From: Rhizomucor pusillus | Lineage: Eukaryota; Mucoromycota; Mucoromycetes; Mucorales; Lichtheimiaceae | Direction: 5' to 3' | DNA length: 62,461 nt | NCBI GenBank assembly: GCA_900175165.2 | Contig: FWWN02000360.1 | Span: 1 to 62,461, forward strand | In this document: positions 12,304-24,424 of the stretch, piece after piece | Position numbering within the stretch: position 1 is the first letter of the stretch | Layout of the letters: each line of letters starts with the position of its first letter | The notes under the pieces: model-generated | Told to the model about the DNA's origin: nothing | What the model saw: only the letters and a program-made list of their open reading frames with translations | Database searches by the model: none | Position numbers and translations under genes: made by a program

Positions 12304-14117
12304 TTATTGTAAATCATCTATGTCGATCACAATATTAGCAACGGAGATTGAAGAATTTTGAGTCAAAAAAACTATACCATCTGCCTCTTTCTTGTCGTCG
12401 TCGTCGTCTTCCTTGTCTTCTTCGCCCGCCTCCTTTGTTGCATCGAATTTGCGGGGACCACCACCACCACCGCAGCGCTTTTCAAAATCGATGACTATTG
12501 TCACTATCATTTTCGTCTACATTTAACCATGTAGCCTTTTACGCACCTGTACTTTAAAGACGGTGCCCTGATCATCATTGTCTTTTTCATCCTTGTCATC
12601 CTTGTCTTTTTTATCCTTGCGCTGTTGATCATGGAAAGGACATCGCCTTGTGAGTCGTCGACGCATCAAGCTACTGTCACGCTTTTCGAACGGTTCCTCT
12701 TTTGTATCACGCTGCAGTCAGAGACAGGTACTGCAAGTTTGCTAGCATGATTGAATTTATATTTACCTGGATCATATTCTTCAATATCTTGGAAAGGATC
12801 AAACACGTCACTCTGCAGGAGCTTTGTCTCTTGTTCGAGTTCTGTTGTTGTGTATATGTTAGATAGACGCCTCCAGGGATGAACATTCAATTTTCAGACC
12901 TTTCTGCTCCAAAGCTTCCTTTCTTGCATTGACAGCCATTTCATGCTCGTGTTCTGCAACGTTTATAAGTAAAGATGCTGAAGTAACAAGAATAGATATA
13001 AGGTCTACATACCTTTGCCATCGTGAGCATTGACCTCCATTTCGTGTGCATGCTCTGCACGGTTGTTATGGACTTTAGCTACATTGATATCACGATAGCA
13101 ACAAAAGTAAATGTACCTCTGCCTTCGTGAGAATTGACCTCCATTTCATGCGCATGTTCTGCGGTGCATTTTTTTTTTTTTAGTCGGTGAGTATGCTTGG
13201 AAATTCGATGAATATATAAGAAGCTTTACCATGGCCATCGTGAGCGTTGACCATCATTTCGTGTGCATGCTCTGTTGTTTTTTCTTCGAGTTATATCGAA
13301 GCGATGGAACAAGGATATATATGTATGTAATATGTTACCTTCGCCATCCTCGTCTTCATCTACTTCCTCTTCGTCAGCTTCGTCTTCATCCTCGGGGTCT
13401 ACGTAGCAGCCAATCGGTAAGGCATTTGGATTCGATAAGGACAAACATGACGTTTACCTAGAATAATTCCACTTCCACTTGGAGGTCGAATGGCTGTCGT
13501 GCTGTCCTGCGTAGTATTCTGGCCTGGTATTTCCGCTGCGAGCTTAGTACGCAAAGGTTGCGATGATGATGTGCCACGGAAACGACAGCTACCTGCAGGT
13601 ACTTGGGCTGCTGCGCCGTTGGGACCCACGGCGGTGGTGGTGTTGCCGGCAGGGGTTCCAGGAACCGTGGACGTTGTGTTCTGGGGGGTTTCAGCAGGTG
13701 CATCAGAGGTAACATCTTGTTTTTGTTGTTGTTCTGAGGTAGTTGCCGCAGGGGCTTCGGGTGCTGTCTCTTCTGGATCACTTGCAGCGCCATCTTCAGG
13801 AACCTCGAGCGTGTTACCGGTGTCAGGACTTTCAGGACCTGTCTGCAGTGCATTGTCATCCTCCTCTTGTTGACGTTTCTTCAAATCATTGAGGATGCTA
13901 AATCTGATATCTAGCAAGTACAACGCCCGTTAGTGAGGTTTATCTACATTGAATGGTAACATGGTAGCATACTCCGTGCATCCAGCTTGGAGTGGGACAC
14001 GTCTTTTAAGCCGTTGTTATACGTCAAGTCACCACCGTGAACCACGGGCGCGACAGGCGACGCGGACACAGAAAGAGTCAGCAGCAGTGATACAAGCGCA
14101 ATTGCAGAGCCAAGCAT
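12304..14117 (-). CDS. Secreted acidic protein with tandem His/Met repeat exons
   Basis: Not a family I recognise. ATG at 14117 gives a signal peptide (MLGSAIALVSLLLTLSVSA), then an Ala/Pro/Thr/Glu-rich low-complexity region with NTT glycosylation sites, an acidic Asp/Glu run, then three 14-residue units (EHAHEMMVNAHDGH, EHAHEMEVNSHEGR, EHAHEMEVNAHDGK) each on its own 42-nt exon, a fourth diverged unit starting EHEHEMAVNA, an LLQSDVFDPFQDIEEYDP segment, and a Lys/Asp-rich tail with dibasic sites (KKR, EKR, RRR). Introns from the acidic exon onward are phase 1, so units can be added or lost without frameshift. The last intron is not resolved and the stop at 12304 is the best open end. Repeats rich in His, Met, Glu and Asp could bind metal ions (inference). 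Might be Kex2-processed. Confidence 0.7.
12900..13271 (-). repeat. Tandem symmetric micro-exon array
   Basis: Exons at 13230-13271, 13117-13158 and 13013-13054 are each exactly 42 nt, phase 1 at both ends, and encode near-identical 14-mers. A fourth at 12900-12953 is 54 nt with the first half similar (EHEHEMAVNA). Introns between them are 58-76 nt and much less alike than the exons. Confidence 0.85.
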
Positions 14118-15047
14118 TCCTAGACACTGAGAATTCGGTATTCAAGAGGTGGATCATCCATCCATTGCTTTTATATGATTGCTACAAGTATTCCAAGCAT
14201 TTCTATCATCACTTGGCATGTTAAAACTTAAAGAATGATTGACACATTCTTGTCAAATCCTCAAGCACACACACACAGACGTGCTGATTTTTCCCTGGTT
14301 GCGTTGCCACTTTAAGGGGAAAAGCATGCCAGAGAGCAACCGGGGCCCAGGCTTTGCTTTGCTTGGCACTTTGTCTCTAACAGCCTCTTTTCTTTTCCCG
14401 GAGCCTATTTCCTTGTCTGGGATGTGCTCTGTCTCACCCCCATCCATTTCCCCCCATTGTCAGAAGAAAAAAGAAAAAAACGTGCGCTGGTTGCACAATC
14501 CGAAATGCTAGGTCCGGGCTCAACTACAAGCACCCATCTCCGAATCAAATGCGAGCATGGTCTGGACCCACAGCGATCTGGAACGAATATCGAGTGTATA
14601 CATATATGTTTATCCTCGTTTATTCTGAAAGAGGTCCAATATTTATATGATTAGATAATGCATACTAGAGATATGTATAGCGATATAATATATATGAAAA
14701 AGAAAGAGAGAGATAGAGTGAAAAAGAAGGGATATGTATATATAGAGAGAAGGGAGATAAAGCCAAAAAGTAAAAGAAGAGGAAGAACGAAAAGATTTTG
14801 TACACGAACGAATGAAAAGGGGGTAGTAACTGTTACCAGCAGCGGAGGAAGGATGAAAACATGATGACAAGTTACATGATTGTGCGCGTTTGTTGTGTCA
14901 GGCATGGAAAATGATCAGAAAATGTTTGTTGATCGCCCAGGGATGGTACGGATGTCAAGGGGTAGGAAGGATGTAAGGGGCATGCGTGCGTGCGTGTGTG
15001 AGTGTGTGTGCAAAAACATGATGACAACAGGAAAAGGCGAATTTACA
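14118..15047. other. Intergenic, including GA-rich tract
   Basis: Holds the promoter of the secreted repeat protein (near 14118-14250) and the 3' flank of the gene ending at 15048. The stretch 14640-14860 is strongly purine-rich on + (CU-rich in the sense of the 15048 gene). A GT/TGTG run lies near 14985-15010. No gene seen. Confidence 0.5.
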
Positions 15048-15704
15048 TTAAGCAGCAGCAGCCGATGCAAGACCTGCCGGAGGTGGAGGATTGGCGCTGA
15101 ATTGACTGTACCAGACAGGACATTTTTCGCTTAAAGGTCTGCAAGTAGTATTAGCAATGTCGTTGTTATTGTTATTGCTGTTAGATTTCTTGCTGTGTTG
15201 TTTCCGTTTTGTAAACAATTTCCAGATTCGCATAAACCAAGATCTCTGCTTCTCTTCAGGAACGACTGTGCGGCGTAACTTTGAGCTTTTCTGCTGGTAC
15301 CGAGGTGGGGCACTGCTTTGGCGTCTGGGAGGCATTATTGCCATTGAGCTGCTCTGGCGAAATCCTGCAGCGCAGGAAGCACGGCGTATTTCGTAATAGC
15401 TTGGAGCGGGCGAGGCGCTTCGCTCTGCTGTTGGCAAGAAAAGCGAGTCATTGTGGTAGGGGAAGGGCTGCAGACGCGGTGAGGCCATGACGGTATCTGT
15501 TGAATTGCTCGAGTACCGTCTCTCTCGCCGTGAGGGAGGAGACGGAAGAGGTAATTCATTGTAGTAACGTGCAAGGAGGATGGAGGCCTGCTCGCTTTCA
15601 TTTTGATTGATGAGGTTCAGGTTTTCCTTTGTGAGAGGTAAAGGCGTGGAACGCGTCGAGCATGTCGTTGCTGATGCTAGAGAGTAATTATCGACGGAAT
15701 ACAT
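15048..15704 (-). CDS. Conserved-looking basic protein of unknown function
   Basis: Single exon, 218 residues, starting MYSVDNYSLASATTC. Mostly Ser/Pro/Arg-rich and probably disordered, with several RRxS-like motifs (RRERRYSS, PRRQSS, IRRAS) that resemble basophilic kinase sites. Near the C-terminus is a hydrophobic-basic helix (SWFMRIWKLFTKRKQHSKK) that could bind membrane, a poly-Asn run, then CPVWYSQFSANPPPPAG and an Ala tail. The helix and the PVWYSQF block are the parts most likely to be conserved. No domain recognised. A TATA box about 70 bases upstream supports the start. Codon use resembles the neighbours. Confidence 0.65.
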   Translation of the reverse strand: MYSVDNYSLASATTCSTRSTPLPLTKENLNLINQNESEQASILLARYYNELPLPSPPSRRERRYSSNSTDTVMASPRLQPFPYHNDSLFLPTAERSASPAPSYYEIRRASCAAGFRQSSSMAIMPPRRQSSAPPRYQQKSSKLRRTVVPEEKQRSWFMRIWKLFTKRKQHSKKSNSNNNNNDIANTTCRPLSEKCPVWYSQFSANPPPPAGLASAAAA

Positions 15705-17849
15705 AGGGGATCAAAAGGTAGAAAGTGTGAAAGAAATGAAAGCAGGTTGAGTTAGAGGGGGTAATTCAGGCTGCTTATATAGACAATATACCAGAATGTC
15801 GGGGTGATCGGTTGCACACTGGATGGGCCGTAGTCAGGGACCCGTTCGTAGAATTTTGTTACGCGTGGCAAAGAATTCCCGAAAAGCCTAATAAAAGGCT
15901 GGTTGCGCCCTGTTCATGGATGTACAGTAGTAACCTTTCAACATACACACTTCCCCAACTTGCTGGACAGAGCGCCCGGTCTGTCTGCGTTGGGAAACTT
16001 TAAGGTTTCTTATTGCAAATCCTACTTTAATTCTTTTGCAATTATCCCTGGAGATTTAGTGATAAATGCGTTTGCCGATCATCCTGAAATCGAGTTACCG
16101 ATACATGTCAAAATGTTTGTTTACTCACGCGCACGCACGCACATCACATACGACCTAGGAGATTTAGATCGAGGATCTCTATTATTTTTTTCTATTTTCT
16201 GAGTGGCCGGACGCCGTCGGTCGGAGTGCCGGGGCCAGGGGGGCACGGCAACGTTCTCGGCCTCATGCAAATTTTCGCGTGCCACTGCTGTTGCTGGCAG
16301 CTCTGTCTCAAAGTCTCTCGCTGGGTGCCTGCCCCCACATCCAAAATAGTATTATGTGTTATTTCAGGATTACGTAGGTACCTCTTCTTGTTGTATGCAA
16401 ATAGACGTTTGGTTTTGGGGACGGGGTGCCACTGCGTGCAACACGGACTCTGATGAACTTTCTCTTTTTGTAACCAAGATTCCTCCTCTTTTGCTTATTC
16501 TCTCTTTCTCTTTTTTCTCTATTTTTTTTGGCTATGTTACTCGGGATGTCTATTCTTGTACATGTGGTCCCTGCCCAAACCGTTTTGTGACACCTTCCCG
16601 GTTCACTGCCAAAAGAGATGCGTTTTTTTCGACTAAGTGGTAATAGACGTAACCAACCTTGTGTGTTTTCGCCCACTTTGCCCGCCCTCGCCCAACTTTA
16701 GATGGGCACTGCTGAGATCTTTCAGGATACGTAGGGTATTTCCATGTAATAGCAGGAGGAATGAGCAGTAGTGACAATGACGGTTAATTAGTAGAACATG
16801 TGCTCAGCTATCTTACACCAGATAGTGCTTTAAGACTATACGAATTTACTAGCAATTTCGTTAATAAAATAGTCAGTACTGGGAGCCATCATCTCCTCGA
16901 CATCGCCTACCGTCGGAGACGCCTGAATAAGCGACTAGTCCACTTTTTTACACTCTAGTTTTGCTTTTTCCAAAAAAAGAAAGATGGAAAATGGCAGCTT
17001 TGGTTCCTACTATGTTAGATGTAAACAAACTGATATAGCCCATCGCTTCTAACTCACGTTCAACCCTGCCTTAATAATCACTTATGAAGGATACAGCCTT
17101 GTTATTTACAATACGTGGATGGCCTCGAATGCTCTCTTTGGTCTGAGTTCCTTATCCAGGTGAGATATCGCTTTCCACGAGCATATTCCAAACTCATCGA
17201 GTGTCATAGCCCGGGTCCTTGGCCATCAAAGGTGGTGATGGTGGCACATCTCAGCCCTCGTTACAAAGAAGGAGAAACCGTCGGGATAGGGTTCGGGAAT
17301 AGCCGATCAATGTTGCACAAGCGACGATTGGCGCCATCGGGATTCATCCACATAGGAACAAAACGTGCTCGCTTGTCCATCGGCAATGCGACTTTTAAGG
17401 GAGATTGCTCGCCGCTGCCCGCTTCAAAACAACCTTGTTTTCGTTGCTCTCTCACACTTTTCTAAAATGGGTCAATGTCTGACACGAGTCGCACGGCTTT
17501 ACATTCGCTACCGCATGCTTGACAGGAAAAGCCAGCGCTATGCTATTCTTCACATCATCTCCGTTTTACTGAACATACAAAAGAAGACTCACTACTTCTT
17601 TGATCCATTAGCCACCAACTATCTGCTATGGATAACATCCGTACCAGTTTGGTAAGGATGTAACATTTCTTTGTCCTCCATTCTCATGGATTGTAATTGT
17701 TGAGTATACTTTTTGTTGGCAGTGGGAATTAAAAGTACATGGGTAATGAATAAAGATGCAGTATGCACAAACGAGAAGAGGCGGACGGATGGAAAGAATG
17801 TTTTGTAAATATCAAATAAGGTTATCCCGGGAAAGCAGCTGTTAACCTT
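15705..17849. other. Long non-coding or unrecognised stretch
   Basis: About 2.1 kb with only short open frames on both strands and no recognisable domain. There is a GC-rich patch at 16200-16260 and pyrimidine-rich DNA near 16490-16535. A frame of 116 codons at 17115-17465 looks random in composition. The left end is the promoter of the 15048 gene. Confidence 0.5.
15774..15783 (-). promoter_or_regulatory. TATA box
   Basis: TCTATATAAG on the minus strand, about 70 bases upstream of the ATG at 15704. Confidence 0.5.
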
Positions 17850-18640
17850 TTAGCTCATGTCCATGGCAGAAGATGTTTCAACAGCCGGAGCCTTGGTTGT
17901 AGAATCCATTTGGTGGTCTTGTTCCGGTTTGGGTTTCTTGAAAACCTTCTTTTTGATCTGGGGCATACCGTTCACATCGCCATCCCATTCTCGCAGTACC
18001 TTGACCGTTTCAGCATCGGTCATATCAGGTAGCTCTGTAAAGTTTGTTCGTAAGACCCGCTGCTGTTTGCGCTGCTGTAACCTGGCATCAACTAACCTAA
18101 ACCAGATGCGTACTCATTCGCTTCACTTTCTTTCAATGCTACCAATACATCTTCTCTCGGCTTCTTGGTACGATGACTGCTTCTTTGACGTTCCTTGACA
18201 AGCTTTTCCAATTCTTCATCGTTTCGTTTCAGGTACCTAGTCAGAATATATATAAGTATACCGAAGATTAACCGTCCTTCTTTCAAATTCCACTTACTGA
18301 GCGATGAGCTCGTGGATTTCATCTTCTGTGGCGTGTTCCGCCGTTTCATCCAATGCAAAGCGGAACCACAACCATCGCTCGGCTATCTCAGGTTGTTAAA
18401 AAACTATCCTTTCACACGTATGCTGTCAATTTTCTCTCTCTTCTACCTTTGCTGTTGTTGGCTGACTGGCGTGACAGCTTTTTGTTTGAGAGCTTTTCCT
18501 GTCGTTGGACGACACGGGCTATTTGCCGAGCTTTCCGGGAATACGGGTGCACTGCTTCTCGGTTTTTGATCTTTTTCAGTGTATGACGTTTGTTATTCGG
18601 CTAGCTCTGATCGTTAGATCCTGTTCACTGCTGCATTCAT
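17850..18640 (-). CDS. TMA16: Tma16-type translation machinery-associated protein
   Basis: Tma16 is a 60S-subunit biogenesis factor (known for the family). The frame is secure from about 18573: KKIKNREAVHPYSRKARQ, matching the HPxSRKAxQ start block of the family. After an intron come ERWLWFRFALDE, an acidic helix with HELIAQ, YLKRNDEELEKLVKERQ, then EYASGLGELPDMTDAETVK and VLREWDGDVNGMPQIK, the family's C-terminal signature. It ends SSAMDMS at 17850. Four or more exons. The start is uncertain: no ATG directly precedes the KKIKN exon, so I propose ATG 18640 with an intron to about 18573, in phase but with a weak donor. Confidence 0.75.
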
Positions 18641-19281
18641 TTGGTCCTGAACTCCCACCATTGCGGGTATGATCTTTAAGGCAAAAGGTAAATATTGCCT
18701 AAAATTGGGTCTCTGAGTAAAAAGCCACCACCACCCACCTGACCAGCCTATCAAGCCAAATAAAGTCGTCGGTTCTTCGGGACATCCACCGTTTTGGATG
18801 CATCGTAACCACGGTAATCGTATGGATACCCACCGTATATTTTCAGCTTTCTTCCATATAAATTCATGACGTATCTGTACATGGACGGAAACTTTGCTTA
18901 CCCATTCTGGCAAAAACGTGTGTTTTCAGGTACAATCGACGTTGTGTCCAAAAAAGTCACTTGTTTTTCTGTATTTGCATAGCAAGATAAAATCATTTGC
19001 ATAATACATTGTTTCTGTTATTGAAAAAAATGAAAGCTATTAATAAACCTATAATGTTTCCATGCCATTTTCATGAATCTAGTAACAATGTATCCTTGAT
19101 CGTTTATGCCTTGAAATAGCGAAATCACGTTTTAAATGAAGGTAATATGTCAAATGGGCAGGCAAGAGTCGCAAACTCCAGACCAACGACAGCCTTGAAT
19201 TTCTTGCTTCTTCACCGCCAGCTGCATCTTAAAAATCAAGCCGCGTCGTCCCTACCCCCACCCACGCTGACGCACTTCCAC
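18641..19281. promoter_or_regulatory. Divergent intergenic region TMA16/RTT106
   Basis: No supported exon. AT-rich in the centre (about 18980-19060). Likely holds both promoters. An in-frame upstream ATG for RTT106 lies at 19147. Confidence 0.4.
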
Positions 19282-20811
19282 ATGGCTTCCTGGCTTTCAA
19301 ACACTATTGACGATCCAGCTCTCAGAAGCTCCATAGAGGGACTGATCCAATCCTACCCAGACAGTGCCTCAGTGATTCGAGATTTGATCAGCCACTTTCA
19401 GAACAAGATCGCGTCTAGTTCAGACAACGACGACGAACGCGAGCACAAGAAACGTCGAGTGAACCTACCAACAACCAAGAGCTCCTTGACGATCACAGCA
19501 TGCATACCTGATATTTCCTTCCAGCTACCCGCACGAAAACGTTTCGATCTTGTCATTACACCCACCCACCTTGCGCTGATAAATTCGAAAACGGAAGACA
19601 TCGAGTACCAGTTTGCGGTCAACGACTTCCAGCTAGGAGCGTGCGTACCGACACCTGGTCCTTCTTCTTCGAAAGCATCCACGTTTGCGTTGTTCCTCAA
19701 AAGACCAGAGACAGATCCTGTCGTGTTCAATGTTCCGCACAAGGGCGAATTAGTTATCCAGCGATCAACGTATCAAGAAAAGGCTTCAGATAACGATAAG
19801 CATCAACACATTATCCGTTTATTAGCGATGGAAGCTCGCATCAAAATGACTACACCACAAAAGGATACATACCGCTCTTCGGGCGTATCCTCGGCTGGAC
19901 AGCGAGCAAATGAAGATTACGTCAATGCATACCTAAAGGCAAAGGAAGGCAGCCTGTACTTTTTACCAGAGGGCATCCTGTATGGGTTTAAAAAACCTAC
20001 TGTCTTTTTCCCGCTTTCATGTATTTCCTCCACAGTCTTTTGCTCCATCACACAGAGAACGTTCGACATTGCATTGACTATCCGGAAAGGACATCGACCG
20101 TTGGGTTCAAGCTTGGGAATCGGCAAATCTGACGAGGAGGAGACAAGGATAGATTTCTCAATGATAGAGCAGTCAGAGTATACGGCTATCGATGAATATA
20201 TCAAAAAAGCGCAAATAAATGATCGAAGCTTGGATGAAGAATTCAAGGCACCCGAGCCGAAAGCAGTCAAGGAGATCGAGCAGCCCGCTCAGCAGCAGTT
20301 GGCAGCAGCAGAGGAGGATGAGGAGCAAGACCAAGATTTTGAACCTAGCGAGTCTGAAGAAGACCCGTTAGAGTATGACTCTGAAGCCGGCTCGTCGGAT
20401 GAAGAACGGCAACAAGGAGAAGAAGAGGAGGAGGATGAAGAAGAAGAAACTATCGATGGCAACGATGAGCACGAAGGCGGACAGACGCAGCAACGGCAGC
20501 AGCAACCAGTCCCACGGAGGCGACCCGTCGCCGAGGCAGATGAAGAAGACATTGAACATACTGACAACGAAGACGACTTTGATGAAGTTGAGCAGGATCT
20601 GGATGGTGACCACGTAATGTCAGAAGGAGAGGCAGAAGAAGAAGAAATCGAAGAAGTGCTCGAGGACGAGGAGGACGAAGAGGATGATGACCGCAGCGAG
20701 ACTATCGGCAGCACAAGTGAGGATGAAGACAAAGATCTTGGATACCACAGCCATTCCCGGCGGCATGATGAACTGGAAGAAGCCGAGGATGAACTCGAAG
20801 AAAGCGACTAG
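19282..20811 (+). CDS. RTT106: Rtt106-like histone H3-H4 chaperone
   Basis: Single exon. Rtt106 deposits acetylated H3-H4 during replication-coupled nucleosome assembly (known). The N-terminal helix segment (MASWLSNTIDDPALRSSIEG) is followed by two PH-like modules. Visible blocks are SSLTITACIPDISFQLPARK, the LALINSKTEDIEYQF strand pair, EGSLYFLPEGILYGFKKP, FFPLSCISSTVF and FDIALTIRKG, then DFSMIEQSEYTAIDEYIK. From about residue 335 the tail is extremely acidic (Glu/Asp runs) with Gln tracts, as in other histone chaperones. An upstream in-frame ATG at 19147 would add 45 residues that look unlike the family, so I start at 19282, which has a good Kozak context (CACATGG). Confidence 0.88.
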   Translation: MASWLSNTIDDPALRSSIEGLIQSYPDSASVIRDLISHFQNKIASSSDNDDEREHKKRRVNLPTTKSSLTITACIPDISFQLPARKRFDLVITPTHLALINSKTEDIEYQFAVNDFQLGACVPTPGPSSSKASTFALFLKRPETDPVVFNVPHKGELVIQRSTYQEKASDNDKHQHIIRLLAMEARIKMTTPQKDTYRSSGVSSAGQRANEDYVNAYLKAKEGSLYFLPEGILYGFKKPTVFFPLSCISSTVFCSITQRTFDIALTIRKGHRPLGSSLGIGKSDEEETRIDFSMIEQSEYTAIDEYIKKAQINDRSLDEEFKAPEPKAVKEIEQPAQQQLAAAEEDEEQDQDFEPSESEEDPLEYDSEAGSSDEERQQGEEEEEDEEEETIDGNDEHEGGQTQQRQQQPVPRRRPVAEADEEDIEHTDNEDDFDEVEQDLDGDHVMSEGEAEEEEIEEVLEDEEDEEDDDRSETIGSTSEDEDKDLGYHSHSRRHDELEEAEDELEESD

Positions 20812-21072
20812 ATCAAAGAAAAGAGTTACTAGATTCCTATATGTAATCAAAAAATTGGCACATGCGAGCTATGCGCAGTTATCGCATTTTTGCAGTAAAA
20901 CCATTTCATGCTTTTGTCCATTTTTGTTTGTTAACCATGAAAGATCTGAAAGTTGGTGCTGCTGCTGAACCCCGCCTACACCCGCCCAGACAATTTTGCC
21001 GACCACGGCCGCCCGTCTAAAACCAGGCGGCATACCTTCCCTCTTCTTTCCTTGTAACCTCCTCCTGTCGCG

Positions 21073-24000
21073 ATGGCTGCAACTGGAGAAAGTAGCGATA
21101 GGCCACGGTCCAGAGAATCTGAGGACCAGGGAACTACTCCGAGACCTCCCAAGAAGCGATTCTTGGCCTCAGCGTCAAGCTCGCCTACACCTTCTGTAGA
21201 TGGAGATCACGATTCTAGTCTGGAAGAATCGGCGGATTCAGTCGAGGCAAGTCTCTCATTCTCTTTTCTCTTTCTTTACTTACGGTACATTGGTATTAAC
21301 GGCTGTAAAGGATCCCTTAGAAATCTTTCGCAAGGATGCCATTGCAAGACAATGGAAAGAATACATGGTATGACACTTTGTCACAAGTCTGCTAAAGGAC
21401 TTTGGCTAACAACTTTTCATGTCCTCAGCGACTCGGAAAACGGTGGAAGCGACGTACGCAAACGGCGCAAGATCTGTGCAAAACGAGTGAACACTCTCTG
21501 AACACTTGGGATGCTCACTTCCAGCAGGTTATATTTATTTCCTACTTCATGACGTTTAAAAAAGCATGCTGACGTTTTAGTTTTGTGCATGATAGTTTTC
21601 CAACGTCCTCAAAGAAGTATTTTCACAGACGAATGCGGAATGTGTAAAGGAATCTTTGAAACGTAAATGTAAGTTCATTCAGTCGTTGATTCCGTCCATG
21701 TTCAGCCGGTTAAGTTGTAACGTGTTCAGCCGACAATGTACTCTCCTCTTCGACCATGTCCGAGTGGGCGTCTGAAAACGCGGGAAACTTGAGCGGAGCA
21801 CTGGGTACAGCGCAGCCCTTGCCTGCTGATATGGAATTGCTCGTCCAAGGGTGGCGATCTCTGCGAGGATCTGTAGGTGACAAGGTCAAACCTCTGCTAG
21901 GTAACAGCTGCAAATATCTAGGTGTATGTTGTTGGCATCAGCAATGCATTAATATGTATGTGAAAAAAGGAGACGATGATGCGCTCATCAAGGACTACAG
22001 CGAAGCGCTCAATGAATGGAACAGTTCGACAGCTGCACTCCTCGATGCAAAGAACTCATTTTACACCGCTAACGCCAAAGTGAGTAGCATCAGAGATGCA
22101 GAATCAACTTACCACTAACACTGTTAATCTCCTTTAGAAATTTGTCTTGATGGAAGAGCTCAGTCTATTGTCAAAGCGCATACAGATCACTGAAGAAACT
22201 ATGCGTGACTTGCGGATAGAGTTGGTCAATGCGGAAAATCGATTATCATCATGCAACAACAAATCTTCTGAAAAGGGAGCCTCTGGAGAAACAGATAAAG
22301 CAAAGACCGAGAGCGAGCGATTGGAGAGCAATCTGCCAGCACATGTAAGTCTGTCGTTGCAGATCAGACTTGAAAATTTTGATCTAACACAAGTTACAAG
22401 GGGGGTATTGCCGATTCCCTGCAGGAGGCGATTGTCCGCGCGAAATCCGCTTTGGATGAACAATTACGCGAAATTGAAGTTATCAAAGATCAACGGATCG
22501 ATCTAAAGCAGCAGATAGTGCGTGTGGAGATGGATCTTGTTTTACTACCTGAAGAACGGATCTACAAGACGCATCCTATTCGAGAACTCTATCAAGCCCG
22601 TGAGTATCACCGAGATAAAAGTCGACATCTTGCAAGCATTTGCAACAAGCTACAACGTGATATCGAGGATATGCAGCGTGATCGCAGGCAGCTTTTACGC
22701 GAACTCGACAGTGAACAAATTGCGAGCATCAATGAATTGCAGAGCAAGCTTCGCAGTCTCGACCAGGAGCTCACATCAATACGTGGAGAAAGAGATGCCT
22801 TGCAAACGTCCATGGAAGAATACAAAGTGTACGGTGGATACAAGAGGGCATCGACCCAAGAATTGCGGGCTATCGCCGAAGCACGCAAAGTAGGTGGAAC
22901 AGCGGGTGAAAACAGTTTAAAATATGAAGGCTTAACGTCAAACTAGGAACGCGCGTCTTTGTTGAAAATGGAATACAGTCGACTGGAACGGAAGAGAGCC
23001 GCATCCACTGGAGTTAGCATTTTCTATGAGTCAATCATGAAGAATGAAGATATAGATGCATCCATCACCAATATGGAACAAGAGATAGCGTAAGTGTATG
23101 ATAGCAGTCGGGCAAATATGAAATGAGGATATGGACTAATCTGTTTGCTTTCCCAGATTGATGGAGAAGCAGTTGCAGGATCAGTTAGCGCAGTCTGGAA
23201 ACGAAGATGACAAGGAGAACAAGTTGAAAGTTGTGATGAACCTTTCGCGGATTCAACGCGCTCTGGCGGAATTCAAAGAAAAGTATGGATTCGATGCATC
23301 AATGTCGGACGAAAATGAAGCGATCAAGGTACTGGAAGCTCGAGTGGCAGATCAAGCGTCCAAGATTGCAGATACTCGTCAAAAGATACAGAATATGGAA
23401 ACGGTTAGTAGCAGCGCACACACCTGATCGAACTACAGCAGCATAAAAGCATTGTTTGGTGCTGACGAGAGAGATCATGTTCTTTTAGATGGAGAACCAA
23501 TTGCTTGGAGAGATAGAAACAGTTGGGCGTGCGTATGTGGATCTCGAAGGGCGTAATATCAAGAAGCTCGAGGATCTGTTACAAATGGAAACCGAAGTTT
23601 CTATCCTGCAAGGCGAACGTTCTCGATACAGTCAAGCGTTTACGTCTTTGAACAAATCCAAGGATGCACACGGAATGGTGGCGACAGCGCTGGGCAAACA
23701 AGTAGAGAAAGAGCTGACCTACGTCAAAGAGTTCAATGAACGAGAGAAAAATATAAACAGTCAATTGGTAAGATCAAAATTCGCCCAATGCTCCTCTGTG
23801 GACGAAACATTGATCCTTTTTTTTTATGGTAGGTTATCCTGGATAGAGAAATCGGTGCTAGCAAAGCGGCTCTGCAGTTGTATGAACAACGGGAAACGGA
23901 ATTGAAGGAAGCCCTGAAAGAGCTAAAGGACAAGACCGCTGCTGCGAAAGATCGAGCACGTCAGGTAAAGAAAAGCGAGAGTTTGTCGGATAGGCAGCCG

Positions 24001-24424
24001 CCAATCTCTAATACCAATTCTAGATGGAGAAAGCTATTCTGGAGCGCATTGCTCTGGTTGAGCAGGGTGCACACGAGCGGTTACGACTTGAAGAAAACAG
24101 TGAATTGCTGCGGCGCAAGCTCCAAGCATCCACCAAAGTTGAAAAGCCGGCTGAGATGAAGCTGCGAAAGGAGAAGGAAGAATACAGGGTAAGCAATGCA
24201 CGCATGAGTGTTAAATTGGGTTTGGAGTGCTAAACTGTTATTGATCGCAGGCACTGTTAAATTGCAGCTCTTGCCGAATACACCTGAAGTCCCACGTGTT
24301 GATGCGATGCATGCACACCTTCTGCAAAGGCTGTTTGGATACGCGTATCGAGACTCGACAGCGACGTTGCCCGTCTTGCAACGAATCGTTCGGTATCAAT
24401 GACGTGCGGCAATTTTATTTTTAA
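21073..24424 (+). CDS. BRE1: Bre1-type E3 ubiquitin ligase for histone H2B
   Basis: Starts MAATGESSDRPRS at 21073. A short disordered N-terminus is followed by RKDAIARQWKEYMRLGKRWK, long coiled coils (about 21.9-24.2 kb), and a C-terminal C3HC4 RING: CSSCRIHLKSHVLMRCMH, then TFCKGCLDTRIETRQRRCPSC and GINDVRQFYF at the stop. This RING order and the final hydrophobic residues are the Bre1/RNF20 signature. With Rad6 it monoubiquitinates H2B on transcribed chromatin. About ten introns. The first (21247-21310) has a GC donor in perfect GCAAGT context; without it the frame breaks. Neighbouring RTT106 is also a chromatin gene, but I see no shared control. Confidence 0.92.

Noticed and set aside
13490..13873. 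127-codon plus frame opposite the secreted repeat protein
   Set aside because: Shadow of the Ala/Pro/Thr-rich coding exon on the minus strand.
17115..17465. 116-codon plus-strand frame
   Set aside because: No domain, random composition, and overlapping frames on the other strand of similar size; no support.
19147..19281. Upstream in-frame ATG for RTT106
   Set aside because: The extra 45 residues look like translated leader; the family N-terminus begins at MASWLS with a better Kozak context.
20289..20732. 147-codon Ser-rich minus frame under RTT106
   Set aside because: It is the complement of the acidic Glu/Asp tail; Ser codons arise from the repeats.
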